This document shows positions 43,680-52,744 of a stretch of DNA of 64,000 bases, piece by piece. Below the pieces are notes generated by a model that saw only the letters and a list, made by a program, of their open reading frames with translations, had not been told where the DNA came from and did no database searches. The translations under genes and the position numbers were made by a program. The DNA comes from Eubacterium uniforme. Its GTDB lineage: Bacteria; Bacillota; Clostridia; Lachnospirales; Lachnospiraceae. The stretch is taken from the NCBI RefSeq assembly GCF_900167115.1, contig NZ_FUXZ01000007.1, positions 62,001 through 126,000 on the forward strand, given 5' to 3'. How positions within the stretch are numbered: the first letter of the stretch is position 1; the number at the start of each line of letters is the position of its first letter.

Positions 43680-43874
43680 ATGAATAATTATGTAGCTTAT
43701 GTAGATCCATCAGTTATGACTTATATTATCCAGGCTGTAGCAGGTATTGTTATTGCAGTTGGTGCTGGTATTGGTATTTATGCTAAGAAAGCTAAAAAGA
43801 AAGTTAGCGATAAACTTGGTATTGATGAAAATAGAAATAAAGAAGTTGAAAGTGATGACATTGAAATTAAATAA
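43680..43874 (+). CDS. Small single-span membrane protein
   Basis: The protein has 64 residues. YVDPSVMTYIIQAV begins a single glycine-rich membrane helix (about residues 13-36), followed by a Lys-rich stretch and an acidic C-terminus. Small proteins starting with a YxDPS/YIDPG motif are common beside surface-glycan and sulfatase-fold genes in Firmicutes; their role is unknown. It starts 17 nt after the fusion gene with GTGAGG upstream, in the same operon, and is followed by a strong terminator. It could be an accessory subunit of the membrane-bound transferase. Confidence 0.75.
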   Translation: MNNYVAYVDPSVMTYIIQAVAGIVIAVGAGIGIYAKKAKKKVSDKLGIDENRNKEVESDDIEIK

Positions 43875-43895
43875 TTTACTATAATTTTTGGCATC

Positions 43896-43937
43896 AATAT
43901 ACTGCTGACTATATTAGTTAGCAGTATATTTTTTTTG
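43896..43937 (+). terminator. Rho-independent terminator ending the phosphonate operon
   Basis: AATATACTGCT (43896-43906) pairs with AGCAGTATATT (43920-43930), followed by TTTTTT. Confidence 0.92.
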
Positions 43938-43999
43938 CGTTTAATGGTATAATTGAAAAGGTTTATTGAATATGAAATATTTTGATAAGGAGTAAAGTG

Positions 44000-44443
44000 A
44001 TGGCAGTTAATATTAACATTAAGAAATTAAATGAAAAAGCTATAATTCCTACATTAGGATCAGAATATGCAGCAGGTTCAGACCTTTATGCTTGCATAGA
44101 TGAACCGATTACAATTGCACCTGGTGAAACTGTTTTAATTAAAACAGGATTAGCAATGGAGATTCCAGAGGGTTACGCAGGCCTTATTTATGCAAGAAGT
44201 GGACTTGCAACTAAAAGAGGATTAGCACCAGCGAATAAGGTTGGTGTTGTTGATAGTGATTATAGAGGTGAAGTTATGGTTGCGCTTCACAATCATAGTA
44301 ATGTAAATGCTACAGTTGAAGTTGGGGAGAGAATTGCACAGTTAGTTGTAACACCATTTTTATCAGTAGCATTTTCTGAAGTGGATGTATTAAGTGATAC
44401 AGTAAGGGGGGCTGGAGGATTTGGATCATCAGGAACAAAGTGA
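44000..44443 (+). CDS. dut: Deoxyuridine 5'-triphosphate nucleotidohydrolase
   Basis: dUTPase cleaves dUTP to dUMP and pyrophosphate, keeping uracil out of DNA and feeding thymidylate synthesis. All five motifs are present in order: AAGSDLYA, YARSGLA, NKVGVVDSDYRGE, GERIAQLVV and the C-terminal arm RGAGGFGSSGTK. Length is 147 residues, a trimeric-type enzyme. The start at 44000 has AAGGAG 7 nt upstream; a TTG at 43982 is inferior. This housekeeping gene stands inside the surface block and overlaps the LTA-synthase-like gene by 23 nt. Confidence 0.96.
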   Translation: MAVNINIKKLNEKAIIPTLGSEYAAGSDLYACIDEPITIAPGETVLIKTGLAMEIPEGYAGLIYARSGLATKRGLAPANKVGVVDSDYRGEVMVALHNHSNVNATVEVGERIAQLVVTPFLSVAFSEVDVLSDTVRGAGGFGSSGTK

Positions 44444-46331
44444 AAAAAAGTTTGGTGAAAAAATAGGTAAATTTGATGTTCTTTTATTATGTTTGCCATT
44501 TTTACTTATGACAAACATTATTAGAATAATTTCAATGGATAAAAAAATATACACATACAAACTACCGGTTTTTATTATCGTTGCATGTATAAATGTATTT
44601 TTTGATTTATTATTTATATTCTTGATTGTTTCATTAGCGAAGAATTTAAAAGGAATAGCAGGAAAGATTATTTATGCAGTTGCATTTATCTTTTACTACT
44701 TTTTCTTTGTAACAAATTGTATATATTATTTTGCTACAAATTATTATTTTAGTATTCACTTGACTCAGCTTGCAAGTGAAGGAAGTGGATATATTTTAAG
44801 TACAATTAAGGGGACAAAGTGGTTTGTTTTCTTGATTGCGATTGTGATTTTACTACTTGGTATTTTAGGATTGGTTTCTATGAAGAAATCAACTGAGAAT
44901 AAGTGGAAAGAAGTAGTATTTACAATTGTTATATTTGGTATAATGCATACAATACTTCCTATGGCATATGGTCAGCACATAGATAAAACGAGTTTGGAAG
45001 AGTGGCATATCCCAAGAAATGTATATGATAGTTTTAATGATGCGAATAAATCCATGAAGGTATGCGGATTTCTTGAATATACAGTAAGAGATATTTATAA
45101 ATTCTATTTTCATGATAAAGTTAAAATAGATGATAATGAAGTTAAGTATCTTGAAAGTGAATATAAGAATCTCTCAAAGGCGCCATCTAATGAGTATACT
45201 GGAATGTTTAAAGGAAAGAATGTTATATTTTTACAGTTAGAGGGTATTGATAGTTTTCTTTTTGATGAAAAAACTATGCCAAATCTATGTAATATGAAGA
45301 ATAATGCATTTGTGTTTAATGATCACTATTCATTCTTTAATGGTGCAGGTTCTACATTTAATAGTGAATTTGCTGTAAATACAGGATTTATATGTCCGAT
45401 GTCATATTATAAGAATCCTACATTTATGTATAGTAATAGTTTTAAGGATACTATGCCTAGTCTTTTTAGGGATAAAGGATATAGTGTTGAAGCATTTCAT
45501 ATGAATACAAGTGAGTTTTATAATAGGGGACTTAATTATAATTCTTGGGGATATGATAAGTATTACGGAATGATTGATGATTATAAATATGATGATTTGA
45601 CATATGAATTGGATACTGAATTAATTAATAATACAGATTTTTCCGATAAAATGTTTAAGAAGGAACAGCCGTTTGTTGATTATATAATCACATATACTCC
45701 ACATACTCCATTTTCAACAAAGGAAGATGTTGGTAAGTTTCTTGCAGAGAAGGAGTATGGTAAAGGAAATGTACCAGATTTTGATGAGGAAGAATCTGTA
45801 AGAATGATGGCTACAGAAACAGACAGAATGATTGGTCTTTTGATCGAAAAATTAAAAGAGAATAATTTGTATGATAATACAGTAATAGTTACTTATGCAG
45901 ATCATTATTTATATATGATAGAAGATAAGAAAATCCTTGAAAAATATAAGGAAACTAGTAATAATTTAATTAATCATACTCCATTTTTAATATGGTCAAG
46001 TGATATAGAAAATACAAAAGAAATTGAAAAAACTAATTCACAATTAGATATATTACCAACAGTACTTAATTTGTTTGGTATTGAATATAATGATAATTAT
46101 TATATAGGTAAGGATATATTAAGTGATGATTATAGTGGATATGTATTCTTTGATGATTATTCATGGTATGATGGAAATGTATATGTAGAAAATGGTTCGG
46201 TTACTAATGGAAAAGAAATCGATTCTGATAAGTTAAAACAGATGAATGATAATATTAGTAATTTGACTAAGAGAAATGATTTAACATTAAAGTACGATTT
46301 CTTTGGTGATAGTGTTCTAAAAGATAAGTAA
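44421..46331 (+). CDS. LTA synthase-family sulfatase-fold membrane enzyme
   Basis: The protein has 636 residues with the LtaS layout: five membrane spans in residues 15-185, a linker and an extracellular domain. VIFLQLEGIDSFL near 270 gives the first metal-ligand Glu. GAGSTFNSEFAVNTG near 310 contains the Thr nucleophile position. YADHYLYM near 492 holds the Asp-His pair, though the usual Gly after DH is Tyr. Enzymes of this group move glycerol phosphate from phosphatidylglycerol onto teichoic-acid-like chains, or modify them. The start is TTG 44421 inside dut, with AGGGGG about 10 nt upstream. It differs from the 505-residue paralogues and may build the polymer that they or the fusion protein decorate. 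Confidence 0.78.
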   Translation: MDHQEQSEKKFGEKIGKFDVLLLCLPFLLMTNIIRIISMDKKIYTYKLPVFIIVACINVFFDLLFIFLIVSLAKNLKGIAGKIIYAVAFIFYYFFFVTNCIYYFATNYYFSIHLTQLASEGSGYILSTIKGTKWFVFLIAIVILLLGILGLVSMKKSTENKWKEVVFTIVIFGIMHTILPMAYGQHIDKTSLEEWHIPRNVYDSFNDANKSMKVCGFLEYTVRDIYKFYFHDKVKIDDNEVKYLESEYKNLSKAPSNEYTGMFKGKNVIFLQLEGIDSFLFDEKTMPNLCNMKNNAFVFNDHYSFFNGAGSTFNSEFAVNTGFICPMSYYKNPTFMYSNSFKDTMPSLFRDKGYSVEAFHMNTSEFYNRGLNYNSWGYDKYYGMIDDYKYDDLTYELDTELINNTDFSDKMFKKEQPFVDYIITYTPHTPFSTKEDVGKFLAEKEYGKGNVPDFDEEESVRMMATETDRMIGLLIEKLKENNLYDNTVIVTYADHYLYMIEDKKILEKYKETSNNLINHTPFLIWSSDIENTKEIEKTNSQLDILPTVLNLFGIEYNDNYYIGKDILSDDYSGYVFFDDYSWYDGNVYVENGSVTNGKEIDSDKLKQMNDNISNLTKRNDLTLKYDFFGDSVLKDK

Positions 46332-46340
46332 ATAAAAGAT

Positions 46341-46373
46341 AAAAGCGTGATGTGAAAAGCATCGCGCTTTTTG
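46341..46373 (+). terminator. Rho-independent terminator
   Basis: AAAGCGTGATG pairs with CATCGCGCTTT (one G-U or mismatch) around GTGAAAAG-type loop bases and ends in a short T run (46368-46373). Confidence 0.8.
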
Positions 46374-46398
46374 TTATAAAAAAGACATTTTATATATA

Positions 46399-46427
46399 TT
46401 GAACTTGAAAAATTAGTGTGATAAAAT
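46399..46427 (+). promoter_or_regulatory. Promoter for the BspA-like surface protein gene
   Basis: TTGAAC (46399-46404) and TAAAAT (46422-46427) are separated by 17 bp, 50 bp before the ATG with its AAGGAGGA ribosome site. Confidence 0.55.
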
Positions 46428-46476
46428 ATACTATGTATGTGTGTAGATATACATAAAATTTTAAGGAGGAATTGTA

Positions 46477-49400
46477 ATGAGAAAAACATTTAAAAAGACT
46501 ATGTGTGTTGTTTTATCATCAGCTATGATATTTACATCTGGCGATTTTTCAAATGTAAATGTTCATATGCCATGGGATTTTAGTGTTTCTGTTAATGCTG
46601 CTAAAAATGTTGATGACATTGATCCAACAACAGAAGTTTCAACAGCCATAGTCAAGGATACTACTTTATTAAATGCCTTAAAGCAGATTGTAGGCAAGGG
46701 TAGTAACATTACTGTAGCTCAGTTAAAAGCTTATGATGGTAACATTGATTTATCAAGTTACACGGGAATTAAAAGTATTGAAGGTTTAGGTTATGCTAGA
46801 AAGGCAAAATCATTTAATTTGTCAAAACTTACAGGCGTAACAAAAATCCCAAAAGAGGAATTTTATTCGTGTGCGATGGAAAGTGTTTCACTTCCATCAT
46901 CAATTACAGAAATTGAAACATATGCATTTGCTGGATGTGAGAAATTGGCTTCAATTAATCTTCCAAACAGCATTACTATGATTCATGAAAATGCATTTGA
47001 GAATTGTTATGCACTTAATAATGTAACACTTCCTTCAGGTTTGGTAAAACTTGGTGGTGCTGCTTTTTCCGGTTGTAAATCAATTCAGAGTATAGTAATT
47101 CCAAATACATTAAAGACAGATATTACAGATGTTGATAATGATACAGTTAAAACTATGGGAGCTTCAGTATTTGCTAATTGTGAGAGCCTTAATAAGGTTA
47201 CATTTGGTAATCAGATGAAGAGAATTCCGGATTCAACATTTTCAGGTTGTAGATCGTTAACTTCAGTAAGCATTCCATCAAGAATAGTTGATATTGGAGT
47301 AGCAGCATTTGCTGAAAGTGGTTTATATTCAGTTGATCTTTCAGGATGTACTGGTTTGGTAAACTTAGGTGATTCAGCGTTCTCAAGATGTACATCTATG
47401 ACTTCTGTTTCATTACCAGCTAGCTTAAGAAAAATTAATAATCATACATTTGCAGCTTGTACTTCATTAACAACAGTTAATATTGCTGCTAATAGTAATA
47501 TTACAACGATTGGTATGGATGCATTTGGTAGTACTAGAAGTCTTACTAATGTAACATTTATGAAGGACTTGAAAAAGTTAACAACAATTGGTGAAATAGC
47601 ATTTGCAAATGGTAGTGTTAAATCTGATGCTAAAGATATATATGGAAGAAACATTTATGTTGGTGGTCCAGAATATGTATATATTCCTGGTACTGTAACA
47701 ACTATTGGACAGGGAGCTTTTCAGGAATGTAGAAATCTTGAGGAAGTATACTTCGCAGATATGACGACTATTCCTGATGGTACAACTGTTAGAAAAATTG
47801 GTGAAATCGCATTTTTAAATGACTGGAATTTAACTAAGGTTACTTTACCAGAACAGAATAATACAAATGCAAGGGTTTCTGTTGAGATTGGAACTAAAGC
47901 ATTTCAAAATTGCAATTGGTTACAGACAATTAATTTTCCAACTTGCTTAACGAAAATTGGTGAGTATGCATTTTCTGAAGCAGGTTTTGGCAAAAAGAAT
48001 AATAATACAAAAGAATTTGATATGAAGGGACTTAAGAATATTGATTTATCAAATAACACAAGACTTGTTGATATTGGTAGAAATGCTTTTGAAAAATGCT
48101 ATAACTTAGACACATTTAAGTTTCCTAAAAATATCGAAAAGATTCCAAATTTTGTATTATTTCAGTCAGCTATTAAAGATTCAACAACTAATGTAAATAC
48201 AAAGTGGTATGGATTAGACTATGTTGATTTAGGACAGAGTGTTAAGGTTATTGGTCAGGGTTCATTTAAAGAGTGTGCTAAATTGAATTTTACAAATGAT
48301 TTATTCCCAAAAACACTTATTACGATTGGAGATGAATCATTTGCTACTTGTGCAACAGGTGGTTCACTTACATTCCCAGAGAATCTTGAAACTATCGGTA
48401 AAGGAGCATTCTCAAAATGTAATTTCTATTATAGTGCAAATGATTGGAGTAATTGGTTCTCTGATCCTAAGTACGGATTGAAGGAAGTTAATTTTGGTAA
48501 GGCTAAAAAACTTAAGTCAATTGGACAGCAAGCATTTGAATATACTCCAATTAAATCAGTTGAGTTTGATGCATCAGCTCCACTTGATTCAATTAAGCAG
48601 GATACATTCTATGGATGTTTAAATCTTGAAACAGTAAAATTAAGTGACAGTGTTCAGGATATCGGAGCAAGTGCTCTTGGTGCTTGTAAAGTATTAAAGA
48701 CATTAAATACTCCAGCAACTACAATTTTGGATCGTCAGGTTGTTATGACAAAGTCAAAATCACCTAATGTTCCAAAAACAAATATGTTTACATTTGTTAC
48801 AAGAGTACCATCTAATAAGATTAATGTTAGAGTTAATGAACATGATGAAATGGGTATTTATTCTCTTGTATACAATGATAAGAGTCCAGTTCCAGGATAT
48901 GATACAACATTTAGTAAAGTGACAATCAATAATAGTTCATTTAAAGCAGATGAGGATGGTAATTCTCTAGTTGCAGAAGGTACATATGGTACATTACCAA
49001 TTACTCCTTCTATAGGTAGATCTGAAGTGAAAACTGAAGGTTCAAGTAAGAGTTATAGTGTAAAAACATTAGAATTTGCTGGCAATACAGAAACAAAAAA
49101 TGTTCCTGTTGAAGTAAGTCTTAAATTAGTTTTGCCGGTAACTCAGGGAGACAGTACAACAGTTCCTTCTGTTATACCTGTAACAGGTAATATTGTATAT
49201 AATGTCGATGTTACAAAGGTTCCTTGTGAGTCAATTTCACAGGATGATGTATATATTGGTGTAGATAAAACAAAAGCTAAGAGTAAGGGAACAACAATTA
49301 CTCCTACAATCACACCTGTAAAAACTACAGATAAACTTACTTGGGAAGTTGATTCTTCAAATAATTTAATTGACCTTGAAGTTGCAGAAGACGGAAAATC

Positions 49401-51222
49401 TGCTGTGGTATACGCTAAGGGAAATGCTTATGGATCAACTCAGATTAAACTTAAAGCTGGTGCAGTTACTGAATATTTTTATGTATATGTTGCAGCTCCA
49501 TCAAATGGTTTAAAACTTGATAAGAATACATTAAATATTCCGTATAATACATCAAGTTCAATTACAGCAACGATTACATATAGTAGCAAGGATTATGAAA
49601 GCTTTTATCAAAGCAATCCTGATCACGTTAAGTTTATAAGTAATGATGAATCGATTGTTAAAGTTGGTAATGTTACATCAAAAATTGGAAATACACCATC
49701 TAGTGGTAATACATTTACATGTGAACTTATTGCTGGAAAGATTGGAACAACTACATTAACAGCTATAGCTGAAGCATCAGGGAAAACTGCTACATGTAAG
49801 ATTTCAGTTGTGGCATCAAATTTAAAGACAACATTAATTAATGTTGATGATGACACAAGAATTAATCATGGTGATTCTATTACTCTTTATAGAATTAATG
49901 CATCTGTACATAAGGATGTTGTTGATCAGGGTACAAAGACATTTTTATATGATTTTACATCAGATGATCTTGCATCAAATGATATAGAATATATTGTAGA
50001 TAATGATAATATTTGTAAAATTGAAAGTTATAGTGCTGCAAATAAGACATTTAAGATTTCAGCTAAACATGCAGGTACAACAGATGTAACAATATGGCCA
50101 AAAGGTTTTGATGCTGCTGTTAATGGAGTTACATTTAAGGTAAAAACAACAGCAGATATTAATGGACTTAGACTAAAAAATAAGACTATTAGATCAGGAA
50201 ATGTAGAATGTATAATTGATAATATTTCAAATAAGTTTGGCGACGTTATTAAGAATGGTGCAGCAGATCCTTCAACAATTACAAATAATTCATTAGAATT
50301 TGTATCATCAGATAATAGTATTGCAACTGTTGATGGTAAGGGATTCGTTAATGTTAAGGGTGCTGGGCCGGTAGTTATAACATGTAATGCATACGCACCT
50401 GATGGTACTCTTCTTAAAACAGCTACTTGTACTGTGACAGCTAAGATTGGTGTTAATGATTTAGAAATTAGTTCTGTTCCAGATACAGTTTATACAGGTA
50501 ATGATATTAAACCTGTAATTACTGTAAAGGGAAGAGGAAAAGTGTTAACATTAGGTACTGATTACTCAGTTGAATATAAGGATTGTAAGAATGTAGGTAC
50601 AGCTAGAATTAAAGTTAGATGTAAAGGAAATTATGATGGTGAAAAAGAAATAACATTTAAGATAAATCCTAGAAAGGTTACAAATCTTAGACAGGTAGGT
50701 TCAGCTAGTAAACCATCAATTACATGGACTGCAGTTCAGGAAGCTAATGGCTATGAAATCTTTACATATTCAAAAGGAAATTATACTAAGATTGGTACAA
50801 CAACTAGTGTTAAATATGTATTAAAGAAATTAAAGAAATATAAAAACTATAAGGTTGCTGTTAGAGCATACGCAAAAGGAAAAGATGGAAACCTTTATTA
50901 TGGTGATTACACAACAATTTCAGTTACTCCTGGTATGACAGCAGTTAAAATTACAAAGTTAAAAGTAGGCAAGAGAAAGATTACAATTTCATGGAAGAGA
51001 CAGAAGAACATTAATGGTTATGAAATATATATGTCTACTAAGAAGAAAAAAGGCTTTAAGAAGATTGCAACAATCAAAAAAGCTAAGAAGGTTAAGTTTA
51101 CAAAGAAGAGACTTAAACGAAAGAAAGTATATTATTTTAAGATTAGAGCTTATAAGAAGGTTGGAAAAGCAAAAATTTATGGACCATTTTCCAAAGTTAA
51201 AAAATCTGGTAAAGTAAAATAA
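46477..51222 (+). CDS. Large BspA-like leucine-rich-repeat surface protein with Ig-like and FN3 domains
   Basis: This is a secreted protein of 1,581 residues. A signal peptide of about 40 residues ends near VNAAKN. Residues about 95-750 are many tandem BspA/LRR_5-type repeats (pattern TEIETYAFAGCEKL, IGQGAFQECRNL), which in other bacteria bind host proteins, fibronectin or other microbes. Residues about 905-1325 hold Big2/Ig-like modules (IATVDGKGFVNVKG). The C-terminal 250 residues are FN3-like domains ending in a strongly basic stretch (KKKKGFKKIATIKKAKKVKF) like that of the 2658 gene. There is no LPXTG motif or membrane anchor, so wall retention may rely on the basic domains. It has its own promoter and terminator. 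The ligand is unknown. Confidence 0.85.
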   Translation: MRKTFKKTMCVVLSSAMIFTSGDFSNVNVHMPWDFSVSVNAAKNVDDIDPTTEVSTAIVKDTTLLNALKQIVGKGSNITVAQLKAYDGNIDLSSYTGIKSIEGLGYARKAKSFNLSKLTGVTKIPKEEFYSCAMESVSLPSSITEIETYAFAGCEKLASINLPNSITMIHENAFENCYALNNVTLPSGLVKLGGAAFSGCKSIQSIVIPNTLKTDITDVDNDTVKTMGASVFANCESLNKVTFGNQMKRIPDSTFSGCRSLTSVSIPSRIVDIGVAAFAESGLYSVDLSGCTGLVNLGDSAFSRCTSMTSVSLPASLRKINNHTFAACTSLTTVNIAANSNITTIGMDAFGSTRSLTNVTFMKDLKKLTTIGEIAFANGSVKSDAKDIYGRNIYVGGPEYVYIPGTVTTIGQGAFQECRNLEEVYFADMTTIPDGTTVRKIGEIAFLNDWNLTKVTLPEQNNTNARVSVEIGTKAFQNCNWLQTINFPTCLTKIGEYAFSEAGFGKKNNNTKEFDMKGLKNIDLSNNTRLVDIGRNAFEKCYNLDTFKFPKNIEKIPNFVLFQSAIKDSTTNVNTKWYGLDYVDLGQSVKVIGQGSFKECAKLNFTNDLFPKTLITIGDESFATCATGGSLTFPENLETIGKGAFSKCNFYYSANDWSNWFSDPKYGLKEVNFGKAKKLKSIGQQAFEYTPIKSVEFDASAPLDSIKQDTFYGCLNLETVKLSDSVQDIGASALGACKVLKTLNTPATTILDRQVVMTKSKSPNVPKTNMFTFVTRVPSNKINVRVNEHDEMGIYSLVYNDKSPVPGYDTTFSKVTINNSSFKADEDGNSLVAEGTYGTLPITPSIGRSEVKTEGSSKSYSVKTLEFAGNTETKNVPVEVSLKLVLPVTQGDSTTVPSVIPVTGNIVYNVDVTKVPCESISQDDVYIGVDKTKAKSKGTTITPTITPVKTTDKLTWEVDSSNNLIDLEVAEDGKSAVVYAKGNAYGSTQIKLKAGAVTEYFYVYVAAPSNGLKLDKNTLNIPYNTSSSITATITYSSKDYESFYQSNPDHVKFISNDESIVKVGNVTSKIGNTPSSGNTFTCELIAGKIGTTTLTAIAEASGKTATCKISVVASNLKTTLINVDDDTRINHGDSITLYRINASVHKDVVDQGTKTFLYDFTSDDLASNDIEYIVDNDNICKIESYSAANKTFKISAKHAGTTDVTIWPKGFDAAVNGVTFKVKTTADINGLRLKNKTIRSGNVECIIDNISNKFGDVIKNGAADPSTITNNSLEFVSSDNSIATVDGKGFVNVKGAGPVVITCNAYAPDGTLLKTATCTVTAKIGVNDLEISSVPDTVYTGNDIKPVITVKGRGKVLTLGTDYSVEYKDCKNVGTARIKVRCKGNYDGEKEITFKINPRKVTNLRQVGSASKPSITWTAVQEANGYEIFTYSKGNYTKIGTTTSVKYVLKKLKKYKNYKVAVRAYAKGKDGNLYYGDYTTISVTPGMTAVKITKLKVGKRKITISWKRQKNINGYEIYMSTKKKKGFKKIATIKKAKKVKFTKKRLKRKKVYYFKIRAYKKVGKAKIYGPFSKVKKSGKVK

Positions 51223-51234
51223 TACTTAATTAAT

Positions 51235-51268
51235 AAAAGGGTCATCAGGTTAATCTGGTGACTCTTTT
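51235..51268 (+). terminator. Rho-independent terminator
   Basis: AAAAGGGTCATCAG pairs with CTGGTGACTCTTTT (wobble pairs) around GTTAAT. Confidence 0.85.
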
Positions 51269-51307
51269 GTTAGCATAAAACGTATATGAAAATATGATAA
51301 TTACGTA

Positions 51308-51336
51308 TTGACATATAATGAGAAGTATAATAAAAT
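51308..51336 (+). promoter_or_regulatory. rpsT promoter
   Basis: A consensus TTGACA (51308-51313) and TAAAAT (51331-51336) are separated by 17 bp, the strongest -35 in the window, as expected for a ribosomal protein gene. Confidence 0.8.
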
Positions 51337-51347
51337 ATATCTTGTGT

Positions 51348-51422
51348 CTGTATGTTGGTCCGCATAAAAACATTCATACAGATAGGTTTAGTGATGATTT
51401 CTGAACTCTCTCAAGGAAATCA
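51348..51422 (+). promoter_or_regulatory. rpsT leader with two hairpins
   Basis: The 115-nt leader can form two perfect 7-bp stems: CTGTATG (51348-51354) with CATACAG (51375-51381), and TGATTTC (51395-51401) with GAAATCA (51416-51422). The GGAGGT ribosome site follows downstream and stays free. Ribosomal proteins often regulate their own leaders, so this is a candidate S20 binding site; no U-tract suggests a translational rather than terminator mechanism. Confidence 0.5.
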
Positions 51423-51451
51423 TAAGTAAACATATATGGAGGTAATATACC

Positions 51452-51715
51452 ATGGCTAACATTAAGTCAGCTAAGAAAAGAATTCTTGTTAACAGAACTA
51501 AGTATGAAAGAAATAAGGCAGCTAAGTCAGCAATTAAGACAGCGATTAAGAAAGTAGAAGTTGCAGTTTCAGAAGGCAATAAGGAAGAAGCTACAAAAGC
51601 ACTTGTAAATGCTACAAAGATTATCGACAAAGCTGGTTCAAAAGGAATTATGCATAAGAATACAGCTGCTAACAAAGTTTCAAGACTTACAAAACTTGTT
51701 AATTCAGCTAAATAG
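51452..51715 (+). CDS. rpsT: 30S ribosomal protein S20
   Basis: S20 is a primary 16S rRNA-binding protein of the small subunit. The 87-residue, Lys/Ala-rich helical sequence begins MANIKSAKKRILVNRTK, the family signature, and ends with GIMHKNTAANKVSRLTKLVN. GGAGGT lies before the ATG. In Bacillus rpsT follows holA; here a 27-kb surface block separates them. It is monocistronic, with its own promoter and a perfect terminator. Confidence 0.98.
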   Translation: MANIKSAKKRILVNRTKYERNKAAKSAIKTAIKKVEVAVSEGNKEEATKALVNATKIIDKAGSKGIMHKNTAANKVSRLTKLVNSAK

Positions 51716-51727
51716 TGTTTAGTGAAT

Positions 51728-51767
51728 AAATAAACTCTGCTCTGTATTTGAGCAGAGTTTATTTTTA
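51728..51767 (+). terminator. Rho-independent terminator of rpsT
   Basis: AAATAAACTCTGCTC (51728-51742) pairs perfectly with GAGCAGAGTTTATTT (51750-51764), followed by more T. Confidence 0.95.
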
Positions 51768-51813
51768 GTATGAATATGTAAATGGTTATTGTAAAAAGAG
51801 GTTAGTTGATTTT

Positions 51814-52731
51814 ATGAAAATTAGAGAAGAAAAAATATTAAAAGGTTTAGCTAGTATAATAATTATTATGTGTCATATGGATGTTAGAAATATTTTTACA
51901 TCATGTGGTTATTTGGTTGTTGGCGTTTTTTATTTTTTTTCAGCATATAATTTATGTTATTGTACTTTAAAAAAAGATTATTACTTGGAAGGATTTATTA
52001 ATAAAAAAGTTGTAAGTATATTCTTGCCATTTTATATAATGACAGTATTGTATCAAATTGTTCAGAGTTTTACTTTAAAAATTTCGTATTTTTATAAAGT
52101 ATTTATACCAACATATGATTGCAAATATCTATGGTATATTAAAAGTTTAATATATATATATATTGTATATTTTATTGCTTTTAATATTATGAAAAAGATT
52201 AATAAGGTGAATTATATTGCATTAGGATGGATTGTATGGTGTATTTCGGGAATCTGTATGATTTCATTTACTCATGATCCAAATAGGTTTATGCCATCTG
52301 CTTTTCTTGCGGGATGGTTTATATTTTTGAATGAAGAAGTTATTAAGAATTTTATTAAAGATAAATATATGCTGATTATGATAGAATTTATTATAATAAT
52401 AGTGTTACATTTATTATTGTTTTATAGATATAATAACATAACAGTTTATATTTTGGCACAATGGGGAACTCCTTGTATTTGTGGATTATTTTGTTATTCG
52501 ATATGTGTTAATTTTGAATTGAAGAATAAAGTATTGTTGTCTTTAGGAAAGATATCAATGGAGGTTTATTTGGTACATCCGGTAGTACTAGAATTTTTGA
52601 AAAAATATAAAATGAATAGTTATATATATATATATATATTGGTATATTTTCTTGGTATTATGATATTAGCTATTTTGTTAAATACAATAATGAGAAAGGT
52701 ATTATTGAAAAAAAATAAACAATATATATAA
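51814..52731 (+). CDS. Membrane acyltransferase (acyltransferase family 3 type)
   Basis: The protein has 305 residues and about ten membrane spans. The early [12 protein letters not shown] segment carries the His at the position of the catalytic His in the O-acetyltransferase family (OatA/WecH/NodX group). [16 protein letters not shown] and the C-terminal [14 protein letters not shown] are also typical. It probably acylates a surface sugar or wall polymer; the acceptor is unknown. It is more AT-rich than rpsT and lepA on either side and contains a (TA)n run near 52621. It occupies the place where Bacillus carries gpr and spoIIP. Confidence 0.75.
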   Translation: MKIREEKILKGLASIIIIMCHMDVRNIFTSCGYLVVGVFYFFSAYNLCYCTLKKDYYLEGFINKKVVSIFLPFYIMTVLYQIVQSFTLKISYFYKVFIPTYDCKYLWYIKSLIYIYIVYFIAFNIMKKINKVNYIALGWIVWCISGICMISFTHDPNRFMPSAFLAGWFIFLNEEVIKNFIKDKYMLIMIEFIIIIVLHLLLFYRYNNITVYILAQWGTPCICGLFCYSICVNFELKNKVLLSLGKISMEVYLVHPVVLEFLKKYKMNSYIYIYILVYFLGIMILAILLNTIMRKVLLKKNKQYI

Positions 52732-52744
52732 GAAGGAGTATTTA

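Noticed and set aside
52621-52650. TA-repeat as a phase-variation tract
   Set aside because: The run is short, in frame within the acyltransferase gene and encodes Tyr/Ile in a membrane span; a two-base repeat this short is weak evidence for slippage.
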